11,924 nt of DNA, taken from contig URNK01000040.1 of assembly GCA_900549195.1 (NCBI GenBank), positions 1 to 11,924 on the forward strand, given 5' to 3'. The position numbers and the translations under genes were made by a program. Below are positions 6,168 through 11,924 of the stretch, in pieces. The notes beneath the pieces were generated by a model, which worked only from the letters and a program-made list of their open reading frames with translations, was not told where the DNA came from and did not search any database. Position 1 is the stretch's first letter, and each line of letters begins with the position of its first letter. The DNA is from an uncultured Collinsella sp. (GTDB taxonomy: Bacteria; Actinomycetota; Coriobacteriia; Coriobacteriales; Coriobacteriaceae).

Positions 6168-6286
6168 AGGTACCTTCCTAAAAATTAGTTTGGGCACACT
6201 TTGCCATAAACCACACCTGTTCGCAAATAGCGAAAGTGTCACTGCGTTATGTGACCGTTCGTCGGCGAAAAGGTACCGATTACGGC

Positions 6287-6301
6287 AACAAACAATTTGT
6301 T
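6287..6301. promoter_or_regulatory. Palindromic operator candidate, site 1
   Basis: AACAAA-CAA-TTTGTT is a perfect 6-bp inverted repeat around a 3-nt spacer. It is centred at 6294, 51 bp from an equivalent site centred at 6345, close to five helical turns. Two copies in one divergent promoter region suggest cooperative binding by a dimeric regulator, most simply the neighbouring YheO-type protein. Confidence 0.6.
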
Positions 6302-6306
6302 AGGTT

Positions 6307-6357
6307 TGCCAAGCAAAAAGTGTGATAGAACAGTGCTAACAAACTTTTTGTTTGGCA
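6307..6357. repeat. 14-bp inverted repeat overlapping operator site 2
   Basis: TGCCAAGCAAAAAG (6307-6320) and CTTTTTGTTTGGCA (6344-6357) match at 13 of 14 positions with a 23-nt spacer. A second exact pair, TTTGTTAG (6296-6303) and CTAACAAA (6336-6343), is interlaced with it. The two pairings cannot form one simple hairpin. They may mark overlapping protein sites, or alternative RNA structures if this region is transcribed. Confidence 0.6.
6338..6352. promoter_or_regulatory. Palindromic operator candidate, site 2
   Basis: AACAAA-CTT-TTTGTT has the same arms and spacer length as site 1, with a different spacer sequence. It lies 92 bp before the ygeX start and touches a possible -35 (TTGGCA, 6352-6357), a position suited to repression. 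Confidence 0.6.
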
Positions 6358-6444
6358 TCCACATAAAAGTTCAGTCGCATGAATGGGAATGGGCTGAAAC
6401 GCGTATGCGGGGGCCGGCAAGAGAGGACTTAAGGAGTTCACCGT

Positions 6445-7659
6445 ATGGCCGATAAGATCCAGTGGGCGGGCAACACGATGCCCAAGAGCGATGACAAGCA
6501 CTTGGGAATCATGAGCCTCGACCACGTGAAGAAGGCCCGCGCCTTCCACCAGTCGTTCCCTCAATATACCGTCACTCCGCTTGCCCGCCTGGACGGTCAG
6601 GCCGCGCGCCTGGGCCTGTCCAACCTGTGCGTTAAGGACGAGAGCTATCGCTTTGGCCTCAACGCCTTCAAGGTCCTGGGCGGTTCGTTTGCCATGGCCA
6701 ACTACATTGCCGACGAGACCGGCAAGGACGTCGCCGAGTGCACCTTCGATTACCTGACCTCCGATCAGCTTGCCAAGGACTTTGGCCAGGCCACCTTCTT
6801 TACCGCCACCGACGGCAACCATGGCCGCGGCGTGGCATGGGCTGCCAACAAGCTTGGCCAGAAGGCCGTCGTGCACATGCCCAAGGGTTCCACCAAGCCC
6901 CGCTTTGATAACATCGCCGCCGAGGGCGCCACGGTGACCATCGAAGAGGTCAACTACGACGAGTGCGTGCGTATGGCCGCCGCCGAGGCCGACGCCTGCG
7001 AGCGCGGCGTTATCGTTCAAGACACCGCCTGGGAGGGCTACGAGAAGATCCCGTCTTGGATCATGGAGGGCTACGGCACCATGGCTTCCGAGGCAGCCGA
7101 GCAGCTGCGCGAGATGGCCATCAACCGTCCGACGCACGTCTTTGTCCAGGCTGGCGTGGGCTCGCTGGCCGGCGCCGTGGTGGGCTACTTCACCAACCTG
7201 TATCCCGATAACCCGCCCACCTTCGTCGTGGTCGAGTGCGCACCTGCCGCCTGCCTGTACAAGGGCGCTGCCGCCGGCGACGGCGACCCGCGCATCGTGG
7301 ACGGCGACATGCCCTCCATCATGGCCGGCCTGTGCTGCGGCGAGCCCAACATCCTGGGCTGGGATATCCTGCGCAACCACACCACCGCCTTCGTGTCTTG
7401 CCCCGACTGGGTCACCGCTCGCGGCATGCGTACCCTGGGCGCCCCCGAGAAGGGCGACCCGCGCGTCATCTCCGGCGAGTCCGGCGCTGTGACCACCGGC
7501 CTGGTCGAGACTCTCATGCTCGATCCCGAGTACGCCGAGCTCAAGGAACTCATCGGCCTGGACAAGACGAGCTCCGTGCTCTGCTTCTCCACGGAAGGTG
7601 ACACCGATCCCGACCAGTATCGCCGCATTGTTTGGGAAGGCGAATATCCCACTTGCTAA
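6445..7659 (+). CDS. ygeX: Diaminopropionate ammonia-lyase
   Basis: A 404-residue fold-type II PLP enzyme, close to the usual length of about 400. It converts 2,3-diaminopropionate to pyruvate and two ammonia; the E. coli YgeX enzyme accepts both D and L forms. The PLP lysine is K76 in FGLNAFKVLGGS. Asp in TDGNHG (D123) and Asp in QDTAWEGYEKIP (D193) are at the positions of the acid/base residues described for the E. coli enzyme. GVGSLAGAVVGYF forms the glycine-rich phosphate-binding loop. AAGGAG lies 8 nt before the ATG at 6445. It is the first gene of the ygeX-ygeY-ygeW-arcC run and is divergent from the YheO-type regulator. In the proposed purine route it would produce pyruvate and ammonia from the diamino acid left after ureido groups are removed. 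Codon use is strongly biased, which suggests high expression. Confidence 0.95.
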   Translation: MADKIQWAGNTMPKSDDKHLGIMSLDHVKKARAFHQSFPQYTVTPLARLDGQAARLGLSNLCVKDESYRFGLNAFKVLGGSFAMANYIADETGKDVAECTFDYLTSDQLAKDFGQATFFTATDGNHGRGVAWAANKLGQKAVVHMPKGSTKPRFDNIAAEGATVTIEEVNYDECVRMAAAEADACERGVIVQDTAWEGYEKIPSWIMEGYGTMASEAAEQLREMAINRPTHVFVQAGVGSLAGAVVGYFTNLYPDNPPTFVVVECAPAACLYKGAAAGDGDPRIVDGDMPSIMAGLCCGEPNILGWDILRNHTTAFVSCPDWVTARGMRTLGAPEKGDPRVISGESGAVTTGLVETLMLDPEYAELKELIGLDKTSSVLCFSTEGDTDPDQYRRIVWEGEYPTC

Positions 7660-7666
7660 TCGTTGG

Positions 7667-7693
7667 GGCGGAGTAAATAGGTATCGCTCCGCC
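7667..7693 (+). other. Intercistronic hairpin between ygeX and ygeY
   Basis: GGCGGAG (7667-7673) pairs perfectly with CTCCGCC (7687-7693) around a 13-nt loop. No T-run follows, so it is not an intrinsic terminator. In this position it could stabilise the upstream mRNA end or mark processing. Confidence 0.55.
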
Positions 7694-7733
7694 ACCTCAC
7701 AGGTAGATTCCTTCGTTTGAAAGGTTATGAACA

Positions 7734-9119
7734 ATGGCTAAAGAACTCGATTTCGACGCTATCAAGGCTGCTGCTGAGTCCCATCGTGCTGATATGACTC
7801 GCTTCCTGCGCGCTATGATCTCCCATCCCTCTGAGTCTTGCGAGGAGGGTGAGGTTGTCGCCTGCATCAAGGCCGAGATGGAGAGCCTTGGCTATGACGA
7901 GGTCAAGGTCGACGGCCTGGGCAATGTTATGGGCTTTATGGGCGAGGGCGACAAGATCATCGCCATCGACTCTCACATCGACACCGTCGGCATCGGCAAC
8001 ATCGAGAACTGGGATGCCGATCCCTATGAGGGCTACGAGACCGACGAGATCATCTACGGCCGCGGTGGCTCCGACCAGGAGGGTGGCATGGCTTCTGCTA
8101 CCTATGCTGCCAAGATGATGAAGGACATGGGCCTCATCCCCGAGGGCTACAAGATTATGGTCGTCGGCACCGTCCAGGAAGAGGACTGCGACGGCATGTG
8201 CTGGCAGTACATCTACAACAAGGACGGCATTAAGCCCGAGTTCGTCATTTCCACCGAGCCTACCGACGGCGGCATCTATCGCGGTCACCGCGGCCGCATG
8301 GAGATCCGCGTCGACGTTCACGGCACCTCCTGCCACGGCTCCGCTCCCGACCGCGGCGATAACGCCATTTACAAGATGGCCGACATCATCGCCGACGTCC
8401 GCGCCCTCAACAACAACGGCTGCGACGAGTCGACCGACATCAAGGGCCTCGTCAAGATGCTCGACCCCAAGTACAACCCCGAGCACTACGAGGATGCCCG
8501 CTTCCTGGGCCGCGGCACCTGCACCGTCAGCCAGATCTTCTACACCAGCCCCAGCCGCTGCGCCGTGGCCGATTCCTGCGCCATCTCCATCGACCGTCGC
8601 ATGACCGCCGGTGAGACCTGGGAGTCCTGCCTGGACGAGATCCGCAACCTGCCGGCCGCCAAGAAGTACGGCGACGATGTGAAGGTCTCCATGTACATGT
8701 ACGACCGTCCGTCCTGGACCGGCGAGGTCTACGAGACCGAGGCTTACTTCCCCACGTGGATCAACAAGGAGACCGCTCCGCACGTCAAGGCCCTCGTCGA
8801 CGCCCACAAGGCCATGTTTGGTGACGAGCGCATCGGCTGCGAGCCCAGCATGGACAAGCGCACCGGTCGCCCGCTGTGCGATAAGTGGACCTTCTCCACG
8901 AACTGCGTTTCCATCCAGGGCCGTTATGGCATCCCCTGCGTCGGCTTTGGCCCGGGTGCCGAGTCTCAGGCTCACGCTCCCAACGAGGTCACCTACAAGG
9001 ATGACCTGGTCACCGCTGCCGCCATGTATGTTGCCGCTCTGAACCTCTACGATCCGAGCCAGGCCGATGGCGATGCCACCGTGTTCCGCGCCGGTCTGAC
9101 CAACAACAAGATCGACTAG
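7734..9119 (+). CDS. ygeY: YgeY-family M20 metallohydrolase
   Basis: A 461-residue M20/ArgE/DapE-type hydrolase of the YgeY group that co-occurs with selenium-dependent hydroxylases. Metal and catalytic positions are visible: H81 and D83 in AIDSHIDTVG, bridging D114 in GRGGSDQEGGMAS, E149/E150 in GTVQEEDCDGM, E175 in STEPTD, and H414 in GAESQAHAPNE. The lid/dimerisation domain occupies roughly 185-300 (RGHRGRMEIRVDVHGTSCHGSAP onward). Relatives cleave amide bonds in N-acyl or carbamoyl amino acids; the true YgeY substrate is not settled, but a ureido or diamino intermediate of purine breakdown fits the context. GAAAGG precedes the ATG at 7734. The 74-nt gap after ygeX holds a hairpin without a T-run, and codon use matches ygeX, so the two probably share a transcript. 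Confidence 0.93.
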   Translation: MAKELDFDAIKAAAESHRADMTRFLRAMISHPSESCEEGEVVACIKAEMESLGYDEVKVDGLGNVMGFMGEGDKIIAIDSHIDTVGIGNIENWDADPYEGYETDEIIYGRGGSDQEGGMASATYAAKMMKDMGLIPEGYKIMVVGTVQEEDCDGMCWQYIYNKDGIKPEFVISTEPTDGGIYRGHRGRMEIRVDVHGTSCHGSAPDRGDNAIYKMADIIADVRALNNNGCDESTDIKGLVKMLDPKYNPEHYEDARFLGRGTCTVSQIFYTSPSRCAVADSCAISIDRRMTAGETWESCLDEIRNLPAAKKYGDDVKVSMYMYDRPSWTGEVYETEAYFPTWINKETAPHVKALVDAHKAMFGDERIGCEPSMDKRTGRPLCDKWTFSTNCVSIQGRYGIPCVGFGPGAESQAHAPNEVTYKDDLVTAAAMYVAALNLYDPSQADGDATVFRAGLTNNKID

Positions 9120-9141
9120 TCCCATTCCTTGATCTTGTTGA

Positions 9142-9166
9142 GCCGGGGGCCGCTCGTGCCCCCGGC
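9142..9166 (+). other. GC-rich hairpin between ygeY and ygeW
   Basis: GCCGGGGGC (9142-9150) pairs perfectly with GCCCCCGGC (9158-9166) around a 7-nt loop. The following bases, ATCCCCTGTTG, lack a T-run. It may slow polymerase, protect the ygeXY message, or act as a leaky terminator ahead of ygeW. Confidence 0.65.
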
Positions 9167-9174
9167 ATCCCCTG

Positions 9175-9202
9175 TTGACTTGGGGCCCGCGGTCGTTATC
9201 TC
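9175..9202 (+). promoter_or_regulatory. Weak candidate promoter ahead of ygeW
   Basis: TTGACT (9175-9180) matches five of six -35 bases. A 16-nt spacer leads to TATCTC (9197-9202), a poor -10. The 201-nt gap before ygeW and the hairpin just upstream make an internal promoter plausible, but the match is weak. Confidence 0.25.
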
Positions 9203-9320
9203 CCATGCTTCCTCAACGGTGGCGGGTCCTCGTCATGGTGCTCTGCATGTTCTAGCCACACGCGCATGCCGGAGCACATCTACTCATTGCGATCGTTTCA
9301 TCTTTAGAAAGGATATTTAC

Positions 9321-10523
9321 ATGGACGCCAAGTTTACCGAGCTCGTCGAGCAGCTGAACGGCCTCGATTTTAAGGGCATGTACGGCAGCGACTTCCTGCA
9401 CACCTGGGATAAGACCACCGACGAGCTCAAGGCGCTCTACATCGTCGCCGACGCCCTGCGCGAGCTGCGTGAGAACAACGTTTCATCCAAGATCTTCGAC
9501 TCGGGCCTGGCCGTCTCCCTGTTCCGCGACAACTCCACCCGTACGCGCTTCTCCTTCTCTAAGGCCGCCAACCTGCTCGGCCTTGAGCTGCAGGACCTGG
9601 ACGAGAAGAAGTCCCAGATCGCCCACGGCGAGACCGTCCGCGAGACCGCTACCATGATCTCCTTTATGGCCGACGTCATCGGCATCCGCGACGACATGTA
9701 CATCGGCAAGGGCGACGCCTACATGGCCGAGGTCTCCGAGTCTGTCCAGCAGGCCTACGAGGACGGCGTTCTGGATCACCGTCCCACGCTCATCTCCTTG
9801 CAGTCCGACTCCGACCACCCCACGCAGTCCTCTGCCGACATGCTCTACCTCATCAACGAGTTTGGCGGTCTTGAGAACCTCAAGGGCAAGAAGGTTGCCG
9901 TTACCTGGGCCTATTCGCCCTCTTACGGCAAGCCGCTGTCCTGCCCGCAGTCGCTGATCAGCCTACTGCCCCGCTTTGGCATGGACGTCACCCTGGCTCA
10001 CCCCGAGGGCTACGACCTCATGCCCGAGGTCGTCGAGCGCGCTAAGGGCTATGCCGCCGAGTCCGGTACCACCTTTAAGCAGGTCAACACCATGGCCGAG
10101 GCCTTCGAGGGCGCCGACATCGTGATCCCCAAGAGCTGGGCTCCGTTTGCCGCCATGGAGAAGCGTACCAACCTGTACGCCGAGGGCGACGACGCCGGCA
10201 TCGCTGCGCTCGAGAAGGAGCTGCTCGCCCAGAACGCCACCCATCAGGACTGGTGCTCTACGACCGAGCTCATGGAGAAGACTGCCAACGGCCAGGACAC
10301 CATCTTTATGCACCCGCTGCCCGCCGACATCTCCGGTGTCTCCTGCGAGCACGGCGAGGTTAACGCCGACGTCTTCGACATGCACCGCGTGGGCATGTAC
10401 AAGGAGGCCAGCTACAAGCCGTATGCCATCGCAGCCATGATGTTCCTGCAGAAGGTTGCCGATCCCGCCGCTACCCTCAAGGCCCTCGACGAGCGCAACA
10501 CCGCCCGTTGGTTCCAGGCCTAA
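9321..10523 (+). CDS. ygeW: Knotted carbamoyltransferase YgeW
   Basis: A 400-residue member of the aspartate/ornithine carbamoyltransferase superfamily, YgeW branch. The carbamoyl-phosphate loop is S72-T-R-T-R76, followed by FSFSKAANLLGLE. HPTQ is at 166-169 and HPLP at 331-334, all diagnostic of transcarbamylases. The longer length and the region around VAVTWAYSPSYGKP fit the knotted YgeW group. The start at ATG 9321 is chosen because AGAAAGGA precedes it and the homologous N-terminus begins MDAKFTELVEQLNGLDF; the frame remains open back to 9129 without family similarity. The acceptor for YgeW is not firmly established. With carbamate kinase 14 bp downstream, the likely direction is catabolic: a carbamoyl-bearing intermediate plus phosphate gives carbamoyl phosphate, which is used to make ATP. 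Confidence 0.94.
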   Translation: MDAKFTELVEQLNGLDFKGMYGSDFLHTWDKTTDELKALYIVADALRELRENNVSSKIFDSGLAVSLFRDNSTRTRFSFSKAANLLGLELQDLDEKKSQIAHGETVRETATMISFMADVIGIRDDMYIGKGDAYMAEVSESVQQAYEDGVLDHRPTLISLQSDSDHPTQSSADMLYLINEFGGLENLKGKKVAVTWAYSPSYGKPLSCPQSLISLLPRFGMDVTLAHPEGYDLMPEVVERAKGYAAESGTTFKQVNTMAEAFEGADIVIPKSWAPFAAMEKRTNLYAEGDDAGIAALEKELLAQNATHQDWCSTTELMEKTANGQDTIFMHPLPADISGVSCEHGEVNADVFDMHRVGMYKEASYKPYAIAAMMFLQKVADPAATLKALDERNTARWFQA

Positions 10524-10537
10524 AGCCGGGCTGAGAA

Positions 10538-11488
10538 ATGGCTAAGCGTATCGTTGTCGCCCTGGGCGGAAACGCCCTCGGCGCCAACCTTCCCGAGCAG
10601 ATGGAGGCCGTCAAGACGACTTCCAAGGCTATCGTCGACCTGATCGAGGAGGGCAACGAGGTCGTCGTCGTGCATGGCAACGGTCCCCAGGTGGGCATGA
10701 TCGCCAACGCGATGGCTGAGCTCACGCGCTCTAATCCTCAGAAGTACGTTCCCTGCCCCTTGTCCGTTTGCGGCGCCATGAGCCAGGGCTACATTGGCTA
10801 TGACCTGCAAAATGCGCTGCGCGAGGAAATGCTCGACCGCAATATCGACAAGGGTGTCGCCACCGTGCTCACCCAGGTCGAGGTTGCGGCAGACGACCCG
10901 GCCTTTGCCGACCCGGTCAAGCCGATTGGTCCGTGGATGAGCGAGACCGAGGCCAAGGAGCTGGAGGCCGACCGCGGCTACCAGTTCATCCACGACGAGA
11001 AGCAGGGCTTCCGTCGCGTGGTTGCCTCGCCCAAGCCCGTGAACATCGTCGAGCTCGACACCATTAAGTCGCTCGTCGAGTCCAACCATGTGGTGATCTC
11101 CTGCGGCGGCGGTGGCATTCCCGTCACCAAGGCCCAGGGCAACCACCTTAAGGGCGCTGCCGCCGTCATCGATAAGGACTTTGCGGCCGAGAAGCTCGCC
11201 GAGCAGCTCGATGCCGATGCCCTGGTTATCCTGACGGCCGTGGAGAAGGTTGCCATTGGCTTTGGCACCGACCACGAGCAGTGGCTCGACACGCTGACCG
11301 CGGCTGACGTAAAGCGTCTGTCCGAGGCCAACGAGTTCGGTCGCGGCTCCATGCTGCCCAAGGTTCAGGCCGCCTCGACGTTTGCCGAGAGCAAGCCGGG
11401 CCGCACGGCGCTCATCACACTGCTCGAGAAGGCGCGCGATGGCCTTGCCGGCAAGACCGGTACCACGTTTACCGGCGACGCTGAGTAG
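10538..11488 (+). CDS. arcC: Carbamate kinase (ArcC/YqeA)
   Basis: A 316-residue carbamate kinase of the amino-acid kinase superfamily, full length. The nucleotide/phosphate-binding marks are VALGGNALG (residues 7-15), HGNGPQVG (46-53), CGGGGIPV (189-196) and IDKDFAAEKLAEQL (211-224), with LTAVEKV following. It transfers phosphate from carbamoyl phosphate to ADP, giving ATP, ammonia and CO2. The gene starts 14 nt after the ygeW stop, so the two are almost certainly co-transcribed; the ribosome-binding site is weak, and translational coupling to ygeW is possible. A strong terminator follows. It is the energy-conserving end of the ygeXYW route, in place of the arginine deiminase context where arcC is more often found. 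Confidence 0.95.
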   Translation: MAKRIVVALGGNALGANLPEQMEAVKTTSKAIVDLIEEGNEVVVVHGNGPQVGMIANAMAELTRSNPQKYVPCPLSVCGAMSQGYIGYDLQNALREEMLDRNIDKGVATVLTQVEVAADDPAFADPVKPIGPWMSETEAKELEADRGYQFIHDEKQGFRRVVASPKPVNIVELDTIKSLVESNHVVISCGGGGIPVTKAQGNHLKGAAAVIDKDFAAEKLAEQLDADALVILTAVEKVAIGFGTDHEQWLDTLTAADVKRLSEANEFGRGSMLPKVQAASTFAESKPGRTALITLLEKARDGLAGKTGTTFTGDAE

Positions 11489-11506
11489 GCATATCTGCAC
11501 CATTGA

Positions 11507-11545
11507 GGAGGGTGCCCTGCGTCGCGGGGTGCCCTCCTTTGTGCT
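11507..11545 (+). terminator. Intrinsic terminator after arcC
   Basis: GGAGGG (11507-11512) pairs with CCCTCC (11532-11537), and the stem continues inward for 13 bp with T-G wobbles (TGCCC against GGGGT). TTTGTGCT follows. It lies 18 bp after the arcC stop and marks the end of the ygeX-arcC transcription unit. Confidence 0.8.
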
Positions 11546-11666
11546 ATGGAGAGCCAAGGGGCGTTCGCTGGAAAAACGAGCGCATACCTGTTCCGACGGA
11601 GTGCGAGCTTGGTATGGTGGGTATAGCAACTATGGTGTCCAAGGCAGCCAGGGGAGGTTTGCGGAG

Positions 11667-11924
11667 ATGAAACTTGGATGCGTCATTATGGCTTCGGGCG
11701 AGGGCAAGCGGTTTGGCTCTAACAAGATGCTTGCCGATATCTATGGCGAGCCGCTGATTGCCCGGACCATCGATTCGGTTCCCCGGGGCTTTGACGTCGT
11801 GGTTTCGACGCGTTGGCCCGAGGTCGCTCAGATTTGCGAGGACAAGCATTGCCCGTGCGTGCTGCACGATGGCGAGCTGCGCAGCGAAAGCGTCCGTGCG
11901 GGCCTTTCGTGGGGAGTCGAACGC
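11667..11924 (+). CDS. mocA: MocA/YgfJ-like molybdenum cofactor cytidylyltransferase, N-terminal part
   Basis: The frame runs off the window end after 86 residues. It begins MKLGCVIMASGEGKRFGSNK, the NTP-binding loop of the MobA/MocA nucleotidyltransferase family (GxGxRFGxxK pattern), and continues with GEPLIARTIDSV. RSESVRAGLSWG resembles the second conserved motif of the family. MocA-type enzymes add CMP to molybdopterin for xanthine dehydrogenase-class hydroxylases, which fits the XdhD-like gene at the other edge of the window; E. coli ygfJ sits in the equivalent cluster. AGGGGAGG (11650-11657) lies 9 nt before the ATG. It follows the arcC terminator, so it is a separate transcription unit. 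No clear promoter was found in the 121-bp gap. GMP-transferring relatives (MobA) are the main alternative. Confidence 0.82.
   Translation, partial: MKLGCVIMASGEGKRFGSNKMLADIYGEPLIARTIDSVPRGFDVVVSTRWPEVAQICEDKHCPCVLHDGELRSESVRAGLSWGVER

Larger units (their letters stand above)
6168..6444. promoter_or_regulatory. Divergent regulatory region between the regulator and ygeX
   Basis: This 277-bp AT-richer gap must hold promoters for both divergent genes. It contains two AACAAA-N3-TTTGTT palindromes and an interlaced 14-bp inverted repeat near ygeX (listed separately). Nearer the regulator are TTCGC-aaata-GCGAA (6220-6234) and GTCAC-N8-GTGAC (6238-6255). I could not assign a convincing sigma-70 -35/-10 pair; TTGGCA (6352-6357) is a possible -35 for ygeX, but its -10 is poor. 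Confidence 0.7.

Noticed and set aside
6350..6375. Sigma-54 promoter (TTGGCAT region) for ygeX
   Set aside because: The -12 GC element is absent at the required spacing, and sigma-54 is not expected in Actinobacteria.
6280..7734. Long minus-strand ORF (484 codons) opposite ygeX
   Set aside because: It is antisense to a clear PLP enzyme with all family motifs. Its Gly/His/Val-rich translation is the usual shadow of GC-biased codons.
7725..9206. Long minus-strand ORF (493 codons) opposite ygeY
   Set aside because: It is antisense to a complete M20 hydrolase. Its low-complexity Val/Gly/Asp/Ala composition has no domain signal.
9129..9320. N-terminal extension of ygeW from an upstream ATG
   Set aside because: The added 64 residues lack family similarity and cross the GC-rich hairpin. 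A good ribosome-binding site precedes the ATG at 9321.
10520..11629. Minus-strand ORF (369 codons) opposite arcC
   Set aside because: It overlaps the whole of a clear carbamate kinase and runs through its terminator. It is a shadow frame.

Overview
The window is high-GC, with strong GCC/AAG/GAC codon bias in its best-conserved genes. It resembles a gut actinobacterium of the Coriobacteriia, Collinsella-like; this is an impression from gene content and base use, not a phylogenetic test. All functional names come from motif recognition by eye.

Left edge (1-795): the C-terminal part of a selenium-dependent xanthine dehydrogenase-type molybdenum hydroxylase (XdhD-like) on the + strand, closed by a strong intrinsic terminator.

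Middle (about 800-5430): a mixed region with no visible link to purine or amino-acid catabolism. It holds (i) an exact-period 23-bp repeat array (872-986) directly ahead of an AAA_14/DUF4143 ATPase; (ii) a gene-free stretch with a terminator and a possible tiny hydrophobic ORF; (iii) a stand-alone DEDDh 3'-5' exonuclease; (iv) an unrecognised 140-aa protein on the minus strand; (v) a second array with an exact 33-bp period (4243-4374) that has no ATPase beside it; (vi) a minus-strand 330-aa, Pro/Ala-rich protein with one C-terminal membrane helix. The two arrays share a related core although their sequences and periods differ. They are the least explained feature of the window.

Right half (5514-11924): a minus-strand YheO-type PAS/HTH regulator is divergent from a + strand catabolic set: ygeX (diaminopropionate ammonia-lyase), ygeY (M20-type metallohydrolase), ygeW (knotted carbamoyltransferase), arcC/yqeA (carbamate kinase). 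A strong terminator follows, then the start of a MocA/YgfJ-like molybdenum-cofactor cytidylyltransferase. The same genes cluster with xdhD in Escherichia coli and other gut anaerobes, where the set has been linked to selenium-dependent molybdenum hydroxylases and anaerobic purine/urate breakdown. The likely logic is that the hydroxylase opens the route into purines, YgeY/YgeW/YgeX process the ring-opened ureido/diamino products to pyruvate, ammonia and carbamoyl phosphate, and carbamate kinase recovers ATP. MocA would mature the hydroxylase cofactor.

The 277-bp divergent region between the regulator and ygeX holds two copies of a 15-bp palindrome, AACAAA-N3-TTTGTT, centred 51 bp apart, plus a longer interlaced inverted repeat. 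This is a strong candidate operator set for the neighbouring regulator.
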